Source: Pohlia nutans (taxonomy: Eukaryota > Streptophyta > Bryopsida > Bryales > Mniaceae). From it: DNA of 64,000 nt. Position numbers and translations under genes: made by a program. Position 1 is the stretch's first letter. Every line of letters begins with the position of its first letter. The notes under the pieces were generated by a model that was given only the letters and a program-made list of their open reading frames with translations, was not told the DNA's origin and ran no database searches. Shown here piece after piece: positions 36,470 through 48,999 of the stretch. The stretch is from NCBI GenBank assembly GCA_022496805.1, contig CM040085.1:14103811-14167810 (forward strand). The letters are read 5' to 3'.

Positions 36470-37622
36470 TGTCGCTCAATCAAGTGCTGCCCTGAAAGAG
36501 TAGCAGATGTCAAAAAAAATTAGCAAGCTACGAACCAGCGCTTCACTCAAAAAAAATAAAACTGCTGCTACAATGAAAAAACTCTCAACAATTCCACCTA
36601 GATCAAGGAAAAACCTCAGCTTTCTTGAACTCGATACCGTTCTCGCTATCTCCCAAAAGTGCTAAAAGAAAGAGTCGCTTACCCAATCACTACACTCTAA
36701 AACTCACACACGGAAACAGAAAGGTACAAAATGCGATAACAGGGAATGAATGAATGCCACACCAGCCAAACAATGGAAACCTCACCGCCAATTGAAAATC
36801 TCCGAAATTACGTCCGCGTCAAAAGCAACAGAACGGCTGAAATTGCAATCTAAAGAAAGTTCCTTAATAGACGGAGGATCACATTATGCCAACTCACATT
36901 AGCAAGCTATAAACCAGTACTTCACTAAAAACAGAAAAAAAAATTACTCTCTCAACAATCCTCAACAAATTCACCTCGATCAAGAAATCCATTGCAGAAA
37001 CACAACCCATGATAGCTAACTACAACACCTCCCTATCTCCTAAAAGAAAGATTTTTCGTAGAAACTATAACCGTACACACGGAAACCAAAAAGCATAATA
37101 TGCGAGAACAGGGAATGAATGAATGAATGTACGCAAAAAAGGCGCGATAAAGAGATCACCGTCAATTGAAGCTCTATCATTCTACTTGATAAGAACAAGC
37201 AGATTGTGATCAGAAAGACGGAATGGCTTAAATTTCGATTAAGAGAAATGGCGTGGATCGTGTTAGAAATGGCTAACTACAACATCTCCCTATCGCCCAA
37301 AAGAAAGAGTGTTCGTAGAGAATTAGCTAACTAAAACCGTACACACGGAAACTAAAAGCATAAAATGCGAGAACAGGGAATGAATGACTGAATGAACGAA
37401 TGAATGTAGGCAGAAAAAGCGAAATAAAGAGATCACCGCCAATTGAAGCTCTCTCATTCTACTCGACAAGAACAAGCAGATTGAGCTTGTTGAAAACAAC
37501 GGAATGCCTTAAATTTCGATTTCAAGAAATGGCGTGGATCACGTTCAAAATGGCGAGATCGGGAAGGAAAGAAAAGAGAGAGTGAGAAGAAGAAGAAGAA
37601 GAAGAGGGATGTAGAACTTACG
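36470..37622 (-). other. 5'UTR intron of the gar2-related gene, internally triplicated
   Basis: On the minus strand a strong donor GTAAGT lies at 37621-37616 and an acceptor TTTCAG at 36497-36492, with a 22-base leader remaining before the ATG. Inside, a block containing ACACACGGAAAC, CGAGAACAGGGAATGAATGA, AGATCACCGYCAATTGAAGC and AAGAACAAGCAGATTG occurs about three times (near 36705-36830, 37070-37210, 37335-37480), with the most proximal copy the most diverged. The intron therefore grew by tandem duplication. Confidence 0.7.
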
Positions 37623-38298
37623 GGGCGTGAGGAGCAGCACATGAGATGAGATCGAAGGCAGGGCGTCGAGGGAAGAAGAGGAAAGATCGTGCGAATGCTG
37701 CAGCTCTTGCTGTTGTTGGTGTTGCTGGTGGTGGTGCGAGTGGAAAGGGAGGCAATGTGGAAGGCAGGGAAGTGGTAGCAATGTGAGAAGCTGTGGGATC
37801 AGGGGAGGCGGTGCGGAAGCGGCAAAAAGACGAGGACGACGACGAGGAGAGCAAGCGAGCAAGCTAGCAATGCGGGAACCCCAGAGGAGAAGAGAAGGCA
37901 GGCCAGGAGGGAAACAGCGCAGCCCTGACTGTCTTGGGGGAAGAAAGAAAGAGACGTATTTCATTCGTTCATTCTGTACCATGTTTTTCATCCGTCATCC
38001 TTCATCCATTCTCTCAACATGTATCCAGGGCTTTTCCTACAAATTTTGGAGTTTTTTCTGGCAAAATTTCCTCCATAACATTCGTAGATGGAGGATAGAG
38101 TCGAAAAAAATATTTCTAATAAATTTCCAATAATAATAATAACAATAATAATAAATAATAATAATAAATAATGTCATCAAATTACAAAATTTATTTTTAA
38201 ATTGTGAAAAATATCATAGCATAATAGAGTACTGCTATGGAGCACCTTTTGAAAACTGAATCGGTTAAGGGTATCTTCACTTAGATTTACTTCTTTAA

Positions 38299-38867
38299 CC
38301 CCTAAACGTCCTCACCCCTCTCCAAATTCGGCAGTTTTGCAAAGATGCATCATAAAATGCAACGCAGAGGGATATTTTGAACTTGATGTATGAATAAAAG
38401 TTGTACATTATAAATTTTAGATTCTATCCATACGGTTGGATCTGCGATTGCTATCACCAATATTTTTGTATGAATTTTGAAACTTGAAATTGAAAATTCT
38501 TTTGTAATTTGATTACAAATAAGATATTGACAATTTGTACATGAAATTTGTTGTGATTGGTTGAAATGTAATACTCTAAGTGTAGTGATTTTTGGAGATT
38601 TTTTGTTTGCTTAATTTTATGAGTTGACTTTTTTAAGATCACTTTTACACTGAAATCTTCCAAATTTTGGGTGAATCACTACAATATGAAATGAGACATA
38701 GAAATTTCACAAATCATCCCCTTTCTAATCGGATCACACATGCATGAAGCTAACTTCTCATAAAATATAGAATAAAAATTCCACACTGCAAAAAATCAAT
38801 GATGGATGAGAAATCTGTGTTTGCTTCTGTCCATCGTCCACATTCTGGACGGTTGGACGTTTAGGGG
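38299..38867. mobile_element. TTAA-flanked MITE, family A copy 3 (inverted)
   Basis: Exactly 569 bp, starting CCCCTAAACGTCC and ending GGACGTTTAGGGG, a perfect 13 bp terminal inverted repeat. Flanked by TTAA at 38295-38298 and 38868-38871. This is the best-preserved family A copy in the window. Confidence 0.88.
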
Positions 38868-39746
38868 TTAAGTAATGAAGGAATGTCGTTTATATTCCAT
38901 GGATTTTAAGACTATTGTGTCATTTGTCATGTGAACTTAGTTTCTAATTGTAATTAGATTGTGGTCCCGTTGCTCTATTATGCTATGATGATCTTGAAAA
39001 TATTGTAAATATTTTAATTGTTGAATTCTTTTTTTGAAAAATATTAAATATTCGACATATATGTGCTAGCCTTAGCCTACAATTATGGTAGGCCTTGATG
39101 CTTTTTATATATTTTTAAAAATTATCCAACAAAATAATTTTACATTTATTTTTATGATTATTTATTGTTTCTTTCATTTTGAAAACATTGAAGAAGGAGT
39201 GAATTTTTGTTTTTAAAGAAACACTTTCAAAGATATCTAAGGCTCCAATCTACATTAAAATTCGAGAACAAAGCATTTGTGGAAAAATACATGAATCACG
39301 ATTATTATTTTTTTCCAAGAGAAATAGATAGTGGCAATGCTTGTGAAACACGGACTAGTGTACAAATAGCATAAAATTGAGGTTTGTTTTACTTGAACAA
39401 TGTCACCATTGATTATAATATATTAATAAATATAGATAGTGAAAGTTTATGCTTGGCACCACTATTCACATAAATGTGTCATAATGAAAAGAAGTGTTTA
39501 CGAACCAAATTCCCTCATATTTCCTCTAAATGGCAACAAAACAAGAAAAAACTTTCAAACATTTATTGAAGAGATTATGCATGATGCCAATGCTTGTTTT
39601 TTTCTTAAAACTTTTGATACCTCATGCCTAAGGTTTTTAAAAATTAGATTCTTTTTCGAAGGATGTACAAGTAACTCCTCAAGAACGTTATGTAGTTGGA
39701 GTGGCAACCAATAATATTGTTTTATACATTAGGATATTCATTTATA

Positions 39747-40095
39747 CTCCTCTTGTCCCACAAAAAGACCTTGCTTTCATTGAAATCCATGGATTAAGCT
39801 TAATCCCATCATTACAAAGGGAGTATGTTGACTATGATGCAAATCCATGAATTAAGTGAGTACATAGGGCATATTTTGACTGCCAGAAACTGCATACATG
39901 ACCAAAATCCATGACAATAATTCATAATCAAGATGATCAATATCCATGATTTAACATGATCAAAATCCATAAAGGAGTTGGCAAGCGCTCGCGAAGCTTA
40001 ATTGCCAACGATGAATGAGTACAGTTGGAAATCATAGTTATATTTTGGGACAAAATCTAAGTCGATATCATGGTCTTTTTGCAAGACAGAGGGAG
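39747..40095. mobile_element. Stowaway-type MITE, copy 1
   Basis: Ends CTCCTCTTGTCCCACAAAAA and TCTTTTTGCAAGACAGAGGGAG are inverted, flanked by TA (39745-39746 and 40096-40097), as expected for Tc1/mariner-related Stowaway elements. The body matches the copy at 48033-48391 in opposite orientation, including the repeated phrase AAATCCATGRATTAAG. Confidence 0.8.
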
Positions 40096-40917
40096 TATTT
40101 GAAACCATTGTTACTCAAACTTGAAATCAATGCAATGATTCTTCGTTTACTAAGAAAGGTTTAAGTCCAATGGAAGAGAAGACATTCAACTTGAGGAACC
40201 GTAAAGGAAAACAGTAGAGAACCTCAGAGGACAAGCACAAATAAACACAAAGCACCAAAAAGAAGGAACACAACTGCCAAACCCAAGAAATTGCTAAAAA
40301 TACAAGTTGCAAGTTGACTTCTATACCTAAACAAGGTAGCAACAAAATTATTAAACATAAATAATAAGAACTGTTCCAGTATTGATAAATATATAACAAT
40401 AGTATCACATTTTATTGAGTCACTGGAGCTTTGTCTAAACCCTTTCACTCATAAGTCCTCATTATTCTACGTTTGTATTATGATAATCTTAAAAACTAGA
40501 TACCATATATAAATTGATTGGATGGTCGCATTTACCAAAAAGTATACATATACGAAGAGATAAAAACGTGAAGTGGCTCATTGCATAGCCTGAAATCGCA
40601 AGGCACGCAAAAATCACATTCCAGCTGTTCCCGTCCAAGCAATGCATAAGGTATTTGCCGAAATCGAATTTCCCAGCGACCCCTTTACAGCACATCAAGC
40701 ATCTTGCTTATGCAGTCATACATTTGCTGGATAAAAAGAGTGTTCGCTACCAGATCCATCGCCTCACCAATATGTTCTACTCCCAGAAAAACAATACACC
40801 GTGGATTCAATACACGGGTGCAGAATCAAGGCACCTGAACCGAGCGCCTCACGCTCCGGTGGCACATCCAGGTCATGGCTTAAGGAAAATGGCTGGCCTC
40901 ATCAGATGATAACACTA

Positions 40918-43900
40918 CTTTGACGTCTGTCATCACGAAATAAATCCTCTCGAGCCTTTAAGTTGTGGAATGGTCGCTAACAAGCATAAAACTTACACAT
41001 GAAAACTCATCCGCGACGCCAATCTGCTTTCTGAAATTCTCCTATCAATTGCATCATTCACGGAACTCATCTGTACGCACAAACCACACATGTTACGTCT
41101 ACACTTCCACATCCATCACAACCGCCCTGAATTCAAACAACACATTCCTCCACACAACCAACCAATCACGCTTCCTCTGCACGTTTTACAATACGTCATG
41201 CTCTTCGCTTACCTGCATCGTCTCGTCCAGAGCCTGATACTTCCGCAGAGATGCCCTCCGCTCCTCCTGCAACACATTCACACAGCGCCCCAATACTATC
41301 AGCAACTCACCATTCCTATGGACACTACACCGACCACACGACTCTGCAACACACCGTCATCAACAATAATGGAACACTCCAAACTTCCAACCCAGCTCCG
41401 ATCAACTTACCATAGACAGAAACTCGTCGTCCCAGACTAGATACACCTCGTTTGGACCCCCGGAAGGCCCTGGTGGCTTGTTTGAAATAACAGGTGGGGG
41501 TCCTATCGATGGCCCACCCGTGTTCGGCCCCGATGCGTAACTGTGGTTACTCGGCGGCGGGGGAGGTGGGGGAGGTGGCCCACTCATACCTGCACGCCAT
41601 CGCCAAACATATCAGTGTCTACCATTCTGCGCCATACTACAGAGTCACTCACACCAAACTTTACCATATTCATTCACCTCCACCTTAATTACCAACTACT
41701 GTCTCCATCCATGCTCACAAACAAGCCCAGTAAACTCTACTCCATGTGACAACATCTCACCACCATGATCATCCATTCCCAAAATGTAACCATCTTTATT
41801 CGACTATACTCTACAAACACATTCACACTCACAACCACCAGTACCCAAAATACCCACCGCCGCCATATCAAATCTCACCTCCGTTGTTAAGTGGTGGAGG
41901 AGGCACCCGTGCATTCACTCCCATGTTACTGCTCATCGCAGGGGGTGCTCCAGCTGGTGGAAATGGAGCTCCCGAGCCAGCACTTCCGCTAACGCTTGAT
42001 TGATTGCCGCCGCCACTGGGCGCAGGAGGCCCCACAACTGACCCTCCCGAGCTGTATGGTGGGGGAGGAGGAGACCCGTTGGTGGCTTGACCCACAGGAA
42101 ACAACGGTCGTGCCGGAGCCGGTGCTGAACCCGGAGGAAGAGGGGGCCGAATAGGAAATAGAGGTTGTGAAGGCGGTTGAGAAGGACCCGGTGCAGGCGG
42201 AGGCCATTGCCCCTGTATCGGAAATAGAGGCTGCCCCATGCGAGGTGGCCCTGCTTGCCCAGGCATGGGACCCCTCCACCCCAGCGGAGGTGGAGGCTGT
42301 GGCTGCCAATTCGGAGGTGGTCTTGGACCCGCTCCTGGTGATGGCCTGTACCTGCAAACACACAACCAGTCAGCGTACTCCCACCTTGCACCATGTTGCA
42401 CACAATCATAGCAAAAAGACACTTCTTTGCACCACAACAGATCCACAAAACCAACAGCTCTGACCACACTCTGTCCTACTACTGTCTCCCACCCCAAGCT
42501 GCTCCAACCTAACCTCGCTCGCCACTGGCTCAACCGAGCCAACAAACTGGGTCGCCTATCCAGACCTAGACTCGACAAAGAATGACTTACTGTACGCACC
42601 TTGCGTGTAAGTAAGCATGCATCCATTAACACCTGGAGAAACAGACAAGCACCGCAATGTAAGGGTTCGAAGAATAACTTACATCGGCTGCATGGCAGTA
42701 TACATTGGTTGTGGGGCCATACCAAGTGCATTCGGTGCCACCATCCCCCCTCCCACGAAGGGTAAGGACGGAGGGACCTCCACCCTCGCAACCTTTGACG
42801 GGTTCTCATCCTCTGCGTGAGCCGAAGCTCCCAACGGACATTAACAACGGCACGGCACGGCACGGCACTCTCTTGCAAGCAACTTTCTACACCACACAAA
42901 CTTCCTACTACCGTCCTCACCTATGCCACTACCACCCTTTCCAACGCAGCGTCCCAGCACAGTAGCCCAATCAAAATGCACCGTCATCTACTTGCACGCA
43001 ACAATTCGCCATTCTCCACTCCAACCATAAGGCAACTTCCCAATCGACGACGCCCAAGAAAAATCCCAACATACAAGCTTGCGGCGTCAACATTCTTCAT
43101 ACTTGGCACGCACTTTAAAAGCACACCTCCCCAGCTCTCCGACCGGGAAGGCCGTACTCTACGAATCAAGGGAACAATGTAACAGCACACATACAATTTC
43201 CCGCCTACGACTAAAGGATGCTTCCAATCTCTCACAGAAGCCTACCGTACTACATGATCGACACTGTTATTAGAAGCACCAAGTTGCACGCAGCACTGGA
43301 GCGCTGCATTGGAAGTTTGCAACGAATGGTTGCACACACCCTAACGAAAAGTCATCCAACGAAAGGCCAGGTGCTATACTAAATAATGACAAAGTGACAC
43401 GATGAGGATTAATAATCGACCCAATCTTGTCGCCGATTGCAGGTCATGTTAACAAGCATGCTATCACATCAACATTCCTAAGCAAGTCATTAACTGCCCA
43501 GCACCATCCTCCACGATTCTACAAAAAGCGATATGCCAACAAGATTTGATCGCGTAAAAGACGTACGTACCATCATCCCCATCATGAGCTGCTAGAATTT
43601 CAGCTGGTATACCCTCCATCCCATATATTTCCAGATCCGTCATGGCTTCTCTTTCCGGTTTCGCATTAGGTATCCTGCACATCGCCACGACTAGGTCAGC
43701 TTCCACAAGAAAAGACCACGCCCACATTGCTCACACTTGCGCTGACAGCTCCCACTGCGTAGGGCTTGACAAGCCTCGTGCAGCAACATCAAGACGTGCA
43801 ACAAGAAGAGCGCACTGCGGCTGAGGCTACGAGCATTGTCAGTTACACCGAAGCAGCATTTGAAGTGCGCTGATGAAGCTGAAACTGGGACTCGCACGTC

Positions 43901-44855
43901 ACCAAAGTTCCGCTCATTGAAAACATAGCCAATAACAATCATTGATGAGGGCAACCTTGCTTTACAACCGGTAGACGCCTTCCCAATTCAGAATTCCAAC
44001 GACGGCAAATTTCCAAATTGTAGCCCTAAAATCGCTATGAACCGCCTCCTTCTCCGTTATGAACTACGACTCGCGACATACGAAATAGCTATGGTTCTCC
44101 TGTTCGTAAGAAAAAATTTAAGGGAGCCAAAGAGACAACACTCAAACGAGCAACTAGGTCATATTCCAAGGACAGCGCGTCGGAAACTCCTGGGCGCACT
44201 AAATTTTACAATGAATCGTTCCGTAATCTCAGAATCAGAGGCTACCAATCACGGTCAAAATCACAGGTTGCAAACCCGAAAATGTACATTGTGTTTTTCC
44301 GAATTAGGGTTTAGAGTGCCACGGGACATCATAACGTAATCCGATTGTAAGAACAGGCCCCGCGAGTTCGTGAGAGAAAATCATTTCGATCGTAGGACGT
44401 GCGAAATGCCTCCTGATGCAGAACTCGCGGGTTACGGGACCAATGAAGTAATACGTAAAAACGCAATTTTGAAGGAAGGGAGTTGAGCGGTGGGTGTACT
44501 TGGACACGGACTCCTTGTGCACTTGGAGCACGTGGATGAGCATGCCGCTGGCGGACGAGAGCTTCTTGTGGCAGACATGGCACTTGAAGTGCTTGGCTTT
44601 CTGGTGCTGGATCAAGATCTTCTCATCCTCAAACTCGCGTTCGCAGTAGAAACACCACACCTTGGGTTGTTTCTTCTTCTTCTTCCCCATGGCAAAACGC
44701 TCGCTGGCTTCTCTTTTTCTCTCTTTCACTCGCTTGCTTGTTTGCTTGCTTGCAGTCAGTTGCGATGAACGTCGCCTCCTTGCCTGGCCTGGTTCTGGAG
44801 CTCCAGAGCTCCAACCAACTCCTGCAAGCCTGCCAAACCCGAACTCTTCACAAGC
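40918..44855. repeat. Arm 2 of the large inverted duplication
   Basis: Reverse-complement partner of 7424-11347, separated from it by about 29.6 kb. Near-identity ends close to GACAGACGTCAAAGT on the 3' side and near the leader GTTGGTTGGAGC on the 5' side. Beyond these points the flanks are alignable only in blocks. Confidence 0.9.
40993..44690 (-). CDS. SUF4: SUF4-like C2H2 zinc-finger protein, copy 2
   Basis: Seven exons on the minus strand: 44690-44500, 43674-43571, 42812-42683, 42351-41879, 41589-41411, 41266-41213, 41070-40993, giving 402 residues. Every exon has the same length as in copy 1, and ATG-to-stop is 3698 bp in both. The zinc-finger exon and all other exons except exon 4 encode the same protein as far as I can see. 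Exon 4 (Pro-rich) has 13 base differences, causing about six replacements (K/R, R/W, V/P, S/T, R/G, A/G). Both copies therefore look intact and potentially functional. The leader differs from copy 1 by an 8 bp insertion/deletion just before the ATG plus diverged promoter sequence, so expression may differ. Confidence 0.92.
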
Positions 44856-44949
44856 AGCAGGCTTTCTGGTTTCAACTGCCACCCGAAGCGCCAGCCCAAA
44901 CCCTAGATACCCCGGAAATATCCGGCTGCAATACCCTGATTGCCAAATA

Positions 44950-47155
44950 TACCCTCCTTATATTTGGATGATATACCCGGACTAGGCTAGGCGCGATCGC
45001 ACCCATTCAGTCCACCGGTGCCGCGGTTAATTGTCGTCCCTCAGTACTGGTAGTATCTATTTTCTAACAGTTACCATAGTACTATAGCAGTCGCCACCCC
45101 TATAACGAAGAATTAGTTTTTTTATTTTAAATTAAGGTTCCCATCAAAAAAAAATGAATTTCTTTATTTTTGTTTACGAGAAATCAATGATTAAAAGGGC
45201 CCAAAATGACTCATATTCGTAAGATATAACAATTTATAGTTTTAATTTATTTATTCTATTTTCGTTATTTGTCCTCAAAATCTATGGTTTTTTACTACTT
45301 CATTTTTTTATTAGTTTTTTGGCGACTCTACTATGGTACTTTGGTAGTGTACCGGTATTAACATTTATTCAGAAAGAAGACTTAGAAGTATAATAACATA
45401 TATAAATTTGTTACAAACTGTTTGGTAGTTTTATTCACATAGATCATTTTTGTGCCAAAATTGTCACCTTTTTATTCTGAAAGGTTATACATATAATAAT
45501 AGGTAATATTCAAATATTATTGTTGTTTTCTTATATTCTATTCATTGAAAATGTGAGTATGGTTGGTTTAGTTCATTCATCGGCACTGATAAATGTGGAA
45601 ATAATCAAAGAAGGGAGTTCATTTTTATTAACATTTTTTTACTAATTTTGTACTAGTACTTCTTATACCAACTGTAGAAGAGAACACCCATACAAAATTC
45701 TTCTTTGTACCACTAAAAAATATTTTATACGATCCATATTACGTTACAATGATTACACTAAATGGAGATTTAGGATAGAAATAGAGCCCTTGTTGAAAAG
45801 GATGAAACAAAGTATAAGTTTTAGAACCGTGTGTCTCAATGGAAAGGAATGAAATACATAGGAATTCAATGTAGGAAGGCAACACAATGAATGTAGACTC
45901 TTACATTGACGCAAAAGATATGTGGTTTTGGACTCTTATTATAAAATAGAGGGAGTATAATTTTATTTATTTTTAGCTCAAGCTACATTTTGTAATGGCA
46001 TACACCACATGTGACTCTATATAGGCTAAGTTTTTGAAGTCTTGACAATGATACATAACACTCACACTAATCTATGTATCAAAGAAGGTCTTTTGTTTCT
46101 TTTCTTTTCTTTTGTGATGGCTTTGAGATCTTGATGACATTTAGGCTTATAGGAGCATATACTAACATTTGTAATATACTACACTATCATTAAAGCCTTC
46201 AAAGGACACTATGCACAAAACAAGTTTTATGCAATTTCAAATCATCTAACAGAAGATGTTGACTTGAAAGGAATTTTTTTCATTTAAAATTCAGCACTTG
46301 TTCGACAAGCAACGCATCATTTAATAATCCATACCTTTAAAGCATAGCTAAACAAACTAAATTCAAATAACTCATTCTTTATGATGGTCTTTGGGCCAAG
46401 GTTATGTTCAAATATATAGTGAGGTTGGTAACAGTGTCAGACATGTACTTTAGTTAGTGTACCTAATTATTGGATTACTCTTATCCATAAGAATTTCCTA
46501 TACTAGAACCCCATAGCCGGGGAATGGAGCTCTAGGTTTATACAAACTTTAAAAAAAATAAAAAATAAAAACTTACCAATTGTCAAATTGTAAAAATAAA
46601 AATAAAACATGTCTAAATAAAACTATCCCATTGTCAAATTGTAAAAACAAATATATAAATAAAACTAAAACTCGTTTTCATAACCTAAAATATCATCCAA
46701 AATTAAAATTCACAAATAAATAAGTAAAACTTGTGAATTGTCCATTTGTAAAAGTAATCATGAAAAGCACTCATGAAGTACACAAAAGAAATTCACGTAC
46801 AAGAGTTTTAAAGATTTTAAAAGAGACTTTTTGTACAAACATCATAATTTGTCCCACCTACTTAATCCATAGAGCCCTTTTCGACCAATATTATTCACCA
46901 ATATTCCAAATGTTGTATTTGGCATAGTTCCACACCTCCTATGGGTTCAAGATCAAAATTCACATCGACATTATTTTAATGAGCTATTGGGGTTTCAATT
47001 TGGAACTTTCTATTTACAACGAATGTCAAATATACGCCAACGTATATACGATCCCCATCAATCCTTTAAAGGTTAAGAAAATCCAAAACATTTGTTTAAA
47101 ATATCCTATGACGTCGTTTTGGACCCAATTTGCCTATCGTTTACAGATAACTCTA
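44950..47155. other. AT-rich intergenic region upstream of SUF4 copy 2
   Basis: No gene recognised. A single Stowaway-like end (TTATAAAATAGAGGGAGTA, about 45938-45957) occurs without a matching left end. Short AAAATAAA-rich repeats lie at 46545-46680. Confidence 0.5.
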
Positions 47156-47373
47156 CTCTAAATAGTGTATTTAGTGTGAGATACACTAATTTACATAAAC
47201 ATGTTGTAAGTTTTTACTGTTGACCAATTTTTTTACCCTCTATATTGGTCAAGATGGGGATCTTTCAATAGTATTGGAATCAATGTCTTTGGTAAATTTT
47301 TTTGTCGAGAGTAAAAATCTATAACATTTTCAAATCTTATAATTATCTCAAACTAAATACACTATTTAGTGTA
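47156..47373. mobile_element. Short MITE with AT-rich terminal inverted repeats
   Basis: A left end reading CTAAATAGTGTATTTAGTGT then GAGATA (47158-47183) is inverted at the right as TATCTCAAACTAAATACACT then ATTTAG (47344-47369). The roughly 218 bp element has no coding capacity. Target duplication is not clear. Confidence 0.6.
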
Positions 47374-48032
47374 GTGATATAGAATGTTATGAGTGCCTCA
47401 AGGACATGAGAAGTGAGGTTTACCCCTAGTGCATCCTTCTTGGAGGTAGACTCTATGACACTGACCAGTAACTCTCTTCACATTAACTTACATGCCTAGC
47501 TTATTAGCCTGTAGGACTTGTTTGTACGCAAATCACTCTGACAATCCAAATCTCCATAAGTAAGTGCAAAATTTGCTCCAAAGGACTGCAACAATGATGG
47601 GCCTGCACAGAGAGAGACAGTCCCAGCCTCCCAGGTGATCTTGTTCATGGTAATATTAAAAGCCCACTCAGGTGGTACAGTACTGTAGTTGGTATTTGCA
47701 AAGAAGATCAGCAGTTGAGATGGAAAAGTAACTCAATACCCAGTGCTTTTTTCTTTTGAGAGATACCGTAGCTTCCTCGCAGCTTGGGCAGCTTTCTGCC
47801 CAATAATGAATCAAAGTGCAAAAAATAATTAGGCAACACGAAAAATAATATGTTAAAACCGGGCAGTAACACGCAAAAAATATTTATCAAAATTGTTAAA
47901 CTTTCAAATGAAAAATAGGGCAAACTAGGTCAATAATTTCTCACAAATTTAGACACCCTTTTAATTATTTATTTTGTAACCAAGCTACTAGGAAGTTACA
48001 ATAGTTGAGCTCCGAGCTCTTCATATGTGGTA

Positions 48033-48391
48033 CTCCCTTCGTCCCACAAAAAGACCATGATATCGACTTAAATTTTGTCCCAAAATAAAACCATGGTTTC
48101 CAATTATACTCATTCACCACCCGCAATTAAGCTTCTCGCCTGCTTGACAACTACTTTAGGTCATTGCAAACAATATGGCACCTTAATCCATGGATTTTGA
48201 TCATGTTGAACGTGGATTATTGTCATGGATTTTGGTCATGTATACACTTTCTGGCAATCAAAATACAACCTTTGTACTCACTTAATTCATGGATTTGCAT
48301 CACAGTCAATACACTCCCTTTGTAATCATGGGATTAAGTTTAATTCATGAATTTCAATGAAAACAAGGTCTTTTTGCAGGATGGAGGGAGT
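48033..48391. mobile_element. Stowaway-type MITE, copy 2
   Basis: A 359 bp element starting CTCCCTTCGTCCCACAAAAA and ending CTTTTTGCAGGATGGAGGGAG, flanked by TA on both sides (48031-48032, 48392-48393). Related to 39747-40095 in inverse orientation. Confidence 0.85.
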
Positions 48392-48479
48392 ATTTTTTTA
48401 ATGAGGATCTTAGGGAAAATCTAGTTTTTTTTGTCACCGACTATTAACTAAACCAAACTATTAAAGTTATTTTAAAACA

Positions 48480-48690
48480 TAATTGGTGTATGAGTGGAGT
48501 TCAAGTGGAGTTTGCTCCCTATAATTACAATTTTTGACAAGCATTGGGGAGGTCACAAGTTCCATGCCCCACGATGTCGCAGGGCCTTACTTTAGATTAT
48601 TTTCCAACTCACCATAGACTAGTTTTGCAGTTTTTTTGAACTCATAACGAGTCTAAGGTGAGTATAACATGAGTATAACGCGAGTTTCCA
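48480..48690. repeat. Dispersed repeat, inverted partner of 1567-1820
   Basis: The reverse complement carries CTCACCTTAGACTCGTTATG and CTAGTCTATGGTGAGTTGG, matching 1567-1680 closely. No ends defined. Confidence 0.6.
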
Positions 48691-48699
48691 TTTTGAGAC

Positions 48700-48961
48700 A
48701 CTCTTTTCAGTTAACTTTATGTACTCGTAAGTTTGATTTCCAAATGTGATCAACCTAAATAATTCAAGAACAATAACATTGTGCTAGGGATTGTAGTACT
48801 ATACAATAAGTGTAATAAAACGGGCAATAAAGTTACAATTTTTTCTTCTCTCTTTGCTGTTTTCAAAATTATATAATTACAACTAAACACTGCAACCTTT
48901 ACTTTTAAGTAATTTCATGCGTTTAATTAGTTTTTCAAAATCTAAATACAATTTTTAAATA

Positions 48962-48999
<38 letters not shown>

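Noticed and set aside
44500..44882. An N-terminal extension of SUF4 copy 2 of about 64 residues in frame with the ATG
   Set aside because: The extension has no ATG start (it would begin at GTG), is absent from copy 1 because of an 8 bp difference, and has no counterpart in the family. The family start MGKKKK was kept.
45938..45957. A Stowaway-like terminus
   Set aside because: No matching left terminus was found nearby, so no element was called.
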